A program made the translations under genes and the position numbers. The notes under the pieces are model-generated. The model did no database searches. It saw only the letters and a program-made list of their open reading frames with translations, and was not told the DNA's origin. A stretch of 64,000 bases of DNA from Liopterus haemorrhoidalis (lineage: Eukaryota; Arthropoda; Insecta; Coleoptera; Dytiscidae), in NCBI GenBank assembly GCA_963971575.1, contig OZ020625.1:1178001-1242000 (forward strand). The letters are read 5' to 3'. The number at the start of each line of letters is the position of its first letter. Position 1 is the first letter of the stretch. Positions 26,001-38,000 of the stretch are shown one piece after another.

Positions 26001-29000
26001 ACATTTTAAAATGATATTAACCTTAACCAAAAAATGTTTATTGTAAGTATGATTTACAAAGCTTAAACAAAACGGCCGAAACGCACGATTTAAACGATGA
26101 AATTAACTAGATTGCTAAATCTAGTTCCGCTTAACCGTTTGGAACAGACTGTATATGCTATGACTTTGTGTAGAGTCGATTCAAATAGAAAAGGATACAC
26201 GACCGTTACAAAATTGCGCAAAAAAGATAACGCCAGTGGTGGAGACAAATAAAATATTTTTAAACAAAATGGGACAATTAAATAATATTTTTTATTGAAT
26301 TAGTTAAGGAACGATTTCTTTATCTATGGTATTGTACATCGATACTTGTAGCAACGAACAGTCACCTATCAGCAATCCGACTATACGTGTAGAATAAAGC
26401 TAAATAAATGCGCTTCAAAAGATGAACCAAAACTCCATTTGGTTTAGAGTGGGGAGCTTAAACAGTTTGACCGCAAGAGACGCGTCAGTCCCCGACAAAT
26501 TTTATTGAAACACCCCACCAATATTTTCCACCCATATCCTTATTGTATCCTCACCTGTATCATTATCTCTGACGACTACTTTCAGGACTGCGGTCCCAAA
26601 TGGAGCAGCTTCACTTACAGATACATTATAACTATCCTGAAGGAACTCCGGAGGACTGTCATTCACATCTGTGACTGCCACGCTAACAGGTACTTCGGCA
26701 TAAACACCCGAAACTGAATCAGTCGCACGAATTGTTAGTTCGTAACTCTGTTGATGTTCGTAATCTAATTCATCGACCACAGAGATGACACCTAGAGAAG
26801 AGAAAATTGAATAAAAATTATGAAAATTGAAGAATATATTACATGCCCAATGCAAACATTAAAAATTACAATTATTTTTAAATTAAGAATTGCTCATTGA
26901 CAAAAGCAGCTATTGAGAAATGACATTACCTATAGAGGCGCTGTTGTCGCTTACAAAATGGCGATTGGAATATAATTTTTTGACATTTTCTATTTGATAC
27001 ACAACAATTCACATTGCAATTAATTTTCTGTTGCGATTTTAAAGACATTTTATTAAAGTTTTCTTCACTTTAACACATACAAACTAAAGTCACTGGATTA
27101 TACAAAGTAGCGTCTTTGAAGAAGCCAGGGTTTGATTGGCAACATTGCTTCCCCTATTAAGCAAACTAAAGCAGCAATTTTGACGTTCTAAAGTTTGCGT
27201 CTGCGCTGTCACATCTCTCTTTCTCGCTCTTATTTAATAACCTCCTTTGTCAGCGGTTTGAATATTTAAGGTTAAGTTTCATTTAAATTTATATATTATA
27301 TCCATTTTATTTAATAAAAATTAAAAAATAAATTATTGAAATTGTACCACAATTTTGTTATAATACATCTTTGATTAAAAAAATCGTGATTACAATGTTT
27401 AAAATAAAAATTTTGGTAGTACTAGTTTCTTATTTTTTTACTGTTGGCATCACTGAAAATCATTTGTGTTGGCGACATTTTTAGCCCCAGTATGGCCGCC
27501 GTTACGCTACTTTGTATAATCTAGTGACTTTAATACAAACAATGCAATTAAATGAGCCACATCCAACAAAATCCTATTCCGTTAAGTTCCAAAATATTCC
27601 GCTAGGCGTCACTTCAGTTATTGTCAGTTCTCAATATCCAATAATAAAAAAATCATGATAAGTGCGAATTTTAACATATTTCAGGGTAGGTATTTAATAA
27701 GTGAAAGAAGACAACAGAATGCTATAGGCCAGTGTTTCTCAACCGAAAACGTACCACGGACCAGTCAAATATTTAATTTTCTACCGCGAACCACAAAAAA
27801 TAAATGTACTATTAAATAAATTTATTGTATATGTAAACTCTACATACGAGGTGTGTGTTAAGTAACCGGACTAGCAACATAGCGTTTAATCTGGCAACAT
27901 TTGGGACGCGGGACTTGGAACAGGTGAACATGTTATACGCCTTCAGAACGAGTTTGAACTCGCTAGAGTAATTTTGTTGCCCGTAGCGATTTTTTTCGTG
28001 AGTTTTTTCTAGTGCGTTCTAAAAATGAGTAACATTCATTTCGAGCAACGGTGTGCTATCAGGTTTTGCTTCAGACTTGGGCACAGTAACGGAAACTTTT
28101 GCAAAACTTTAGTAGGCCTACGGAGACAGTGTATTGTCAAGGACCCAGGTTTGGTGGTTTAAGGCATTTTCAGAAGGAAGAGAGTTGATTGAAGATGAAT
28201 CAAGCAGCGGAAGGCCTTCATCTTTAAAAACCGATGAAAATGTCGACAGAATCCGGGATCTTATGCGTTCAGATCGTCGGTTGACAGTCTGATCGGGGAA
28301 GAGTTGAATTTGACTCATATTCCTAGACATCCAATATTATGTTGGCTTCTTACACTTATTAAATACCTTTAAAACCCTGAAATGTGTGAAAATTCACACT
28401 TCACATCAATTACTTAAATATTTAGTGATTTCTTTACCCAAATATTTAAAAAATAATTGCAATTTCATGCTTTAAGCAACAATAACAAAACAAAATAGAT
28501 GAAATATATACAAATAAAAATTAGTAAAATGAAATTTTACGCTAAAAAGCGATTTTGCTATCCCATGAAAAAATATTATATACAAAACTTTTGGACATAC
28601 ATTTAAATTAATAAGCAAAATAAAGCCTGGTCGTCTCAAAAAGATCAAAAATAATCTCAAAGATTCAAAAATCAGTTTGAAAGACCAGAATTGTTAGTTG
28701 ACAGAAGCTAAATTAGTAGGTGCAAAAAACAGTGCGGTAACACAACAAAACGTGCAGTGGTAGAGTACATATACTCAAAAAATACTCAAAAAAATACTCA
28801 AAATATACTCACAGGGACCACTATCACTGTCAGGAGCTGTGGAATGGAACATTTATTAAATGAAACTATTACTACTGTTAAAATTTGGAAGAGAAAAAAA
28901 GGATCGTCTTTTCAAAACTTTATAAAATCAAACATTCTTTTTGAAATTTAAATACATTTAATCTAAACTGGATTTAAGATTATAACGCAATATTTATAGG

Positions 29001-32000
29001 ACTTAAGCCGCATTCAGAGGTTAAATCAATAGGTAGCTTATACCCTTTTCACACTAGATCTTTAAGATCGGATGTTAAAGTGAATGTATCTTTAAACGCT
29101 AATGTGAAACCGTACGGCCTCGTTTAAACACAAGCGATGTTTAAGACAGAGATCTGCGTCTTAAACATCGTCCGCATTGCCAACTTAATTTCTATTATAA
29201 AAAAATACTCATTGAATTTGTGCTGTCAACATTTTATATTATCATAAACAAGAATACTGTATTATATCGACGTTATAAGAAGTTTATACTTATTGTTATA
29301 ATAAAATTATTTATTTTAATAATGTGTTTAATAAAATACAGAGCTACAATAATTGAGATAAAATGTATCGACTTACATGTTAATACAGGTGTAATATATT
29401 CTTTATTGTAGTGCCTTTATTGTAGAATGAAATGAAATATCCATATTTATTTATAATAATTCAAAATGTGCGTCTGCGCAGACAGTTCAAAACTGGTAAT
29501 TTCATGACGGTAACTTAAGGACAAAATTACTGTAGCTGATGATAGCACCGGAGATTTAAACATCAAGTGTGAAAGCATACCGATGTTAAACATCGGTGAA
29601 CTTTAAGTTCACTCGTCTTAAAGATCTAGTGTGAAAAGGGTATTATGGACTGTTCACTGTCATCAGCTGGTTTGTCATATGATAAGACGTGAAACTTTTC
29701 AGCCTCCAAATTTAATACGCTGTTTGTTGTGGATTGTGCATAATTTTCTAAACTTATAGCTAGTGAGATGTTTTAATGAGACAGACATATAAACACTGGC
29801 TATCGCAGTCTATCAGTGACACCGTAGTTATCGAATGCCTTAACATAACCTAACATAATGTCATCATTAACAAATCTTGCTCAAAATTACAAAGACGGAC
29901 AGTAAATATGATCAATTTAGGTAATTAGGTAGTTAAAATCTAAGACAACAGAATTATAAGAACGATAATACATATAAAATATTTTACGAAGCTAAATAGT
30001 TGGTTTCAAAATTCACAGATGAAGGGCTATTCGTAACGTACTAATTTATAACAGATGTGAACGGTACATGGAACGTTAAAAGAATGCATTAAAGCATAAG
30101 AGCGACACAACGCACAGTCTATAATTCGTTAATTTAAAGAGGTCTGAATGCAGCTTTATACCTGGTTTTATGAAACTAAAACCACTAAATTTTAAGAGAC
30201 CGTTTTTTACCGATCTCCAACATATATAAGGAAGGTATTGTGATCATACCGATTTTGATATTTCGAGATTTCGATGGATCTCCATGAATTGAGGTCCCTA
30301 CATAACGTTTTGACTATTTTTAGCATGTCTGTCTGTCTGTCTGTCTGTCCGTCCGTCCGTCTGTGTACACGTGCAGAGCAAATTCGGCTAAAAGGATTTT
30401 TATGAAACTTCATATTTAAGACTTTGACATCAATGGCACGAGTTGATCAACTTTTGGTTAAAATTAGAAGTTTACTCATGTCGATTTTAAGATTTTTGCC
30501 AATATTTAACAGAAAAATATTTCGAAAAAATTTATTTAACAAAAGTTGCTATAAAAGCAATAACTAACAACTTTTATTTGAGACATTTTTTGATAAATGA
30601 AAAAAATTTGAAAAATTTGAAACGTTTTGACTATTTTTAGCATGTCTATCTGTCTGTCTGTCTGTCGGTTTGTCTGTCGGTCCGTGTACACGTGCAGAGC
30701 AAATTCGGCTAAAATGATTTTAATGAAACTTCATATTTAAGCTTTTGCCATCAATGGCACGAGTTGATCAACTTTTGGTAAAAATCGATTAACTAGAAAT
30801 GGGAGTTTACTCAAGTCGGTTTTAAGATTTTTGCGAATATATCACTACAGAGAAATATTTCGAAAAAAATTATTTAACAAAAGTTGCTATAAACGCAATA
30901 ACTAACAACTTTTATTTGAGACATTTTTTGATAAAGCAGCATATATTAAACATGTACTTTGTGATGGCGGTCGGTCCTGTGGTGGTCACACACATAATGC
31001 TGACCAGTTTCGAAATATTTTATTTCTTCATCAGAGCTACACAAATGATAGAATATAATAAGTAAGAATATAAAATATAAATTTTATATTTATTTATATT
31101 TTATATTATTACTTCTTATATTCTATCATTTGTGTAGCTCTGATGAAGAAATAAAATATTTCAAAACTGGTCAGCTAGTTCTAGTTGTATCATTTATGTC
31201 CGCAACCCATACAACCTTCTCCACATGTATTATGAACAAGGTGTTAAGAAAATCTTTCCGCAGGGTGAAGCTTCTTTTTTATACCTTAAAACTCCATAAT
31301 CGATACGCACGGGAAGGAGATCGGCAGAGAGAGAAATGAAAGGAGGAACCAACTAGTGAATTATAAATCTTAAGTCCAGTATTAAGAGGAAAAAACTAAG
31401 TTAAGTATTTTATTAAATTGAATTTTATTTCGTTTTGAAAAAAAAATCTTTTTTTTTTTATTTTTTTGGGAATTGGTAAGGGATCTAAAAATTTTAGCTA
31501 GCTTAATTTTTAGCTCATGTCAGTAAAACCTGTCAATTTGGTCTAAAACTTCAACCAGTAGTACCAAAACCATGGGTTATGATTATGAAAAGATTTCATC
31601 TATTTGTTAAAAATTACTCTAAAAACACTTCAAGAAAAAGACAACTCAAAATCATAAAAAAAAATGTGTTAAATTTGATATTATACGCCATATTTGTAGT
31701 CCTGAATCCCAGTTTCATATTTGATGGTAGATTCTACAGTCTGTTCCAAACGGTTAAGCGGAACTAAATGGGATTTTCGTTCTTTTAGGTTGTCACAAGA
31801 AGGGACCTTGCTGGGGTTATTTCATTTTTCACGTTGGAATGTCAAAATTTAAAATTACAACAATGAAACCATAGAAACGAATGACATGTCAAAATAAAAT
31901 TATTTTTTTTTACAAATTTTAATGACAAAAAAATAAATAAATGGGAAATTTGTATTAAGAATGCACAAAATATCAAAATATAAAGAAAATGACATTTTAA

Positions 32001-35000
32001 AATGATATTAACCTTAACCAAAAAATGTTAATTGTAAGTATGATTTACAAAGCTTAAACAAAACGACCGAAAAGCACGATTTAAGCGATGAAAGTAACTA
32101 GATTGCAAAATCTAGTTCCGCTTAACCGTTTGGAACAGACTGTAACATTTTTGTTTAAGAATCGATTCAAATTTATGGTTATTTGTAGCAACGCTAGTTC
32201 TATATTTGACCGAAAACGAAAAGTCATTTCCCGATTACTAAAGCGGCGTTTAGAGCTCTTTAAATTAGTAGACTGTTCACTGTGCATTATGGATAAGTTT
32301 AGTAGATAGTTTTAACGTTTAAGGCCGCGTTTATAGCTCTGGAAATTAGTGAATTACAAATAGTGCGACATCTGTCTGTCTTTAAACCAACTACGGTGGC
32401 TTCGTAAAATGTTTATTATCTATTATCGTTTTCCTAATTCCGTTGTTCTAGATTTTTGTTCTAGGTTATGTAAAGGCATACAATAGGCGTTTACGTTTAG
32501 TTTTATTTATTTATTAATTTATTTTTGTATCTGGTTTCTGAACCCCTAATTTGTTTAGTGGGCCAATTTTTATGATTTTAAGTTGTCTATTTTCTCAAAA
32601 GCATGGCTCGGGTCTTAAAAATTTTAAATAAACTCACCTGTGTTGAAATCGAGTGCGAATTCTTCTAATTCGTTTCCTTTAACGATGCTGTAGATTAATT
32701 TTCGGCCTAATGGACTTTCGGCTTCAACCGACAGGGCTAAGGGGGAGTGTAGTTCTACATTTTCAGGGACGGATTCAGAATAAAATTGTTTTTTGAATAC
32801 TGGCATAGATCGATCTATAACTTTTACATGGACTACAACGTCTGTTCTACAGGGCTGGTTACCTAAAATTGGAAGAAAAAAATTATACAAATATTTGAAG
32901 AAAAAAATGATTTGTGAACCATAACATATTTCAGGGTTTCGTAAGTATAATAAGTGAGAGCTGATTACAGAATGCTGTACGTGATCTTTAACTTCTAATT
33001 CAAGCGAATTCTGGTTTATAATGAAGTGCATTATTCTGATTTTTTTTCAAATTTTGAAACCTACCCCTCTGAGAAACAGGGTGCGGGACGGTGATTGAGC
33101 GATTTTCAACGTTTACCAACATTTTGTTTTCGGATGAAGCTCATTTTCATCTTAATGGCCACGTAAATAAGCAGAACTGCCGCTACTGGAGTGCAACGAA
33201 TCCGAAACGCAAACATCAGAAACCCCTACATTCGCCTAAAGTGACCGTATGGGCTGCGATGTCGGCGCGAGGAATTATCGGCCCTTACTTTTTTGAAGAC
33301 GAAAGGGGGCGTGCAGTTACAGTGAATTCAGAGCGTTATGTGGAGATGTTAGACAACTTCTTGGTACCTGAACTGCAAAACTTTCCTGGCTATAACCAAA
33401 GAACATGGTTCCAACAGGACGGAGCAACTTCACACACGTCCAATATGTCTCTGCCACGTGTTCGTGAAATTTTCTCAGGCAAATTGATCTCCCGGAGAGG
33501 TGACATAAATTGGCCTCCACGCAGTCCAGATTTAACCCCTATGGACTTTTTCCTATGGGGTTATCTTAAATCTAAAGTTTACGCCAATAAACCGACTTCA
33601 CTGGCGCATTTGAAAGAAAATATCCGTCACGAAATGGCAGCCATCCCTGAGTCCACCTGCCGAGACGTCATAAGTAATTTTACTGTTCGATTAAATGAGT
33701 GCCGAGAACGCGAGGGTCTACATTTAGACGATATTATTTTTAAGAAATAAATCCCCAAAAAGTGTATTTTAATAATTAATAAACATTTTTTCTATATACG
33801 GCTTACTTTTTTTTTAATCGATCCACTAAATATAAAATTTCTTTTGAGACACCTTATACTATCCTGATCTGTCCAATTAGTATGTAATCCTCTTTTCTTT
33901 ATAGTTTTTATTCAATGGTTTATTTCTACTGAATAGACAGACAGACAAATTTTAAGAAGTTTCCGATCATACCTACAAAACCCTGTCAATTTAAAACCAT
34001 GCAAAACAAAAAAATAATTACCTCCATCATATGCTGCAATATATAGTTCATACTCCTTATTATGTCCCTCCAAATTCTGCTTCAGTTCAATATCTCCATT
34101 TTTCCGACAAACTTTAAATAATTCTCCATTCCCCTTAATCAGTTCATATCTCACTTCTCCAAATTCTCCAGAATCCATGTCTATAGCATGAACTTTAGTA
34201 ATAACAGAACCCTTTTCATCATCCACAGAAACAACAGCATAGTACGGTAAATTAACAAACATCGGACAATTATCATTAATATCAACAATAGAAACATTTA
34301 CAATAACATGTGCAATCCTTGGTTTTTCAAGTTCAGGCAGTTCACTTCGAGCCTCTACAATTAATTTATAATTATCTATAAGTTCTCTATCAAATCTTTT
34401 ACCAGTTGTGCGTATAGCACCAGAGGTCACGCCAATTTGAAACATATCAGTTGGATTTAATATTTTAAAAGTAACATGTTCATTTAAAGTTGAACCCAAG
34501 ACATCAACAATGCAAACAGTTGAGATTTTTGTTGAATTTTCAATGATAGAACCAGTATAAAAGGGCTGTTGAAACTGTAGCCCACTATTCTCTGATTCTT
34601 CAACTTTAATATTAACTTTTGCGATGTTAGAAAACTTTCCATCTGACACCCGAACTTGTAGACGATGCATTGGTTTCATATCTTCTGGATCCAAAACAGT
34701 AATAACGCCATCTTCAGAGTTAATAGCAAAAACTTCATGTTTATTTCCTTCTATTATATCATAACGTAGTTTAGTAACTTCCCCCGAGTCAGGATCTGTG
34801 GCTTTAAGCTGTAAAACAGCTACATTTTTATAAGTTGGTAATAAAAGAGTTACATTATAAAAATGTTGTGAAAATCTTGGTGGGGAATCGTTTATATCTT
34901 TAACATTTATAGTGACTTTAGCAAAATTTTCAGCTACTAACTTTGGTTTACCGAGATCGGATAGTTTAACGTGAAAAACAAATTTTTGTATTTGTTCAAA

Positions 35001-38000
35001 ATCCAATATTTTTACACTTCTAACAGCGCCTGTTGATGAATCAATATGAAAATATTTTCTAGCCATTGGTTCAACAATTTCATAACTTAAAAGTGAATTA
35101 ATTTCACTGTCCGGGTCATATCCTTTTAGTACCAAAGGATCGCTGTTATTTGTAAGGACTAAACTATTTATCGGTGTCGATTCTGATATCGTTCCTTCGT
35201 AATATGTTTCTAAAAATCGTGGGGCATTGTCGTTTTTATCTAAAATATGGATGATGACATTGCTTTTTGATTTTGCAGAAGCCATGTTTGTGGCTGATAT
35301 TGATAGGTTGTATATTCTTTGTTTCTCATAATCTAGGAATTTTTGAGTTACTATTACACCTGAAAAGAAAAAAAATATTAGACATTTTGAAACTTTATAC
35401 ATTCTTTTGATTTAGGCGGAACTAAATGGGTTTTGTATTTTTAAGTTGTCAAGAAAACAGCTTGGCAACGGACTATTTTTTATTTATTTATTGAAAGGGT
35501 ACTTAACGGGACAAGCCCAAAATAAAGCACCAAAAAGTATAATATACAAAAATATCGTACAGTACATCAGTGTTTCTCAACCGGTATTACATTTTAATAT
35601 ATTTTGAATTAATAATTGTTTCAAGAATTGCAAAAAAATAAAATAGCAATGTTTTCCAAACGATTAGGCGGAACTAAATGGAAATTTCGTTCTTTTAGGT
35701 TGTCACCAGAAGGGACCTTGCTTGGGTTACTTCATGTTTAACGTTTGGTATGTGAAAATTAAAATTCAAGAGTGAAACCATGGAAACGAATGACATTTAT
35801 TAAAAAAATTAATTTTTTTTACATATTTTGAAGACAAAAAAAATAAAGTCTGTTCCTTTGGTTTAGGCGGAACTTGATTTTCAATTCTAATTACTTTTAC
35901 CGATTGATTGAATTGATCATTTTGTTCAGGAAAAGCCAACTTCTATATATAAAAAAATAATTAATGACAACTTGACAAAAATGAAAATTCCGGTTAGTTC
36001 CGCCTAATCGTTTGGAATAGACAAAAAATGGGAAAAAAATGACAAAAAATTTAAATTCAATGAAAAGGACATTTTATAATAAATCAATTTAATCTACAAT
36101 TTGCAATGTGAGTATGATTTATAAAGCTTAAACAAAATGACCAAAAGTCCGAATTAATAGATAAAAATCAGCTGTGGCCACCACAGGACCGACCGCCATC
36201 ATAAAGTACTTGTATAAAATACATTCTAGCAGCAGAGTAGAAATATTTGGCCTAATATTTTCTAACAGAGATATTATTTATCATGACCATGGAAACGTTA
36301 CATATAAGTATGAAAAAATAGAGACTTTTTTCGAAATTTTCGTTTTATCAAAAAACGACTCAAATAAAAGGGATTAGTTATTGCATTTATAGCAACTTTT
36401 GTTCAATACATTTTTTCAAAATATTTTTCTGTTGTGAAATATTCACAAAAATCTTAAAATCGACACGAGTAAACATTTTTAGTCAACCGATTTTTATCAA
36501 AAGTTGATCAACTCGTGCCATTGATGGCAGAAGCTTAAATATGAAGTTTCATAAAAATCCTTTCAGCCGAATTTACTCTGCACGTGTACACAGACAGACG
36601 GAAAGACAGACAGACGGACGGACGGAAAGACAGACAGATAGACGGGCGGACGGACAGACAGACGAACGGACGGACAGACAGACCGACAGACATTATGCTA
36701 AAAATAGTCAAAACGTTATGTAGGGACCTCAATTCGTGGAGATCCATCGAAATCTCTAAATGTCAAAATCGGTATGATCACAATACCTCCCTTATATATG
36801 TTGGCGGTCGGTAAAAAACTGTAGTGCTTCGCAAAAAAGTATAATATAGAACGAACTTTAAAAATACTTTTGTCATTAATCGGAAATTTTAAATTTATTT
36901 GTAATCGTCCAAACTTACCAGTACTTGGACTAATCAGAAAAACACCCTCTTCATCACCGTCTTCAATTTCAAAAAGTACAGAGCTACTGCTTCTAACTTC
37001 AACATGGGTAACAAAACTTCCAATAGGTCTATCTTCAAAAACTTCAGCGCTAAGATCTTTATTTGTAAATCTTGGGACTGCATTGTCAGCCATTGTGACC
37101 ATTATATGGGCTGGAACTGTTGAGCTTAAAGGTGGGTTTCCATGGTCTGTAGCCCTGATATGAAGAGTATATTCTTTAGAAGTTGTAAGGTCCAAAGGTC
37201 GAGTTGTTGTTATGGTACCCATTTGAGATGAAATGGCGAAGACATTGCCAATATTACCTGAAAAATAATTATTAATACGAGGTCTGTTCAAAAAGTATCG
37301 CGAATTTTAAATTTCCGCGGGTTACGTATATTCGATTTTCGATTTTTTTGTGGCGTTATGTTGGTACTCATGTCTCTCACTTATACCCTTTTCACACTAG
37401 AACTTTAAGATCGGATGTTAAAGTGAATGTATCTTTAAACGCTAATGTGAAACCGTATGGCCTCGTCTAAATACAAGCGATGTTTAAGACAGAGATCTGC
37501 GTCTTAAACTTCGTCCGCATTGCCAACTTAATTTCTATTATAAAAAAATACTCCTAGAATTTGTGCTGTCAACATTTTATATTATCATAAACAAGAATAC
37601 TGTATTATATCGACGTTATAAGAAGTTTATACTTATTGTTATAATAAAATTATTTATTTTAATAATGTGTTTAATAAAATACAGAGCTACAATAATTGAG
37701 ATAAAATGTATCGACTTACATGTTAATACAGGTGTAATATATTCTTTATTGTAGTGTCTTTATTGTAGAATGAAATGAAATATCCATATTTATTTATAAT
37801 AATTCAAAATGTGCGTCTGCGCAGACAGTTCAAAACTGATAATTTCATGACGGTAACTTAAGGACAAAATTACTGTAGCTGATGACAGCACCGGAGATTT
37901 AAACATCAAGTGTGAAAGCATACCGATGTTAAACAGCGGGGAACTTTAAGTTCACTCGTCTTAAAGATCTAGTGTGAAAAGGGTATTATGCCGACACGTT

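Noticed and set aside
29220..29411. 63-codon frame in the 602-bp MITE as a real gene
   Set aside because: Hydrophobic AT-rich translation, identical in both copies because the copies are young; no signature of a protein family.
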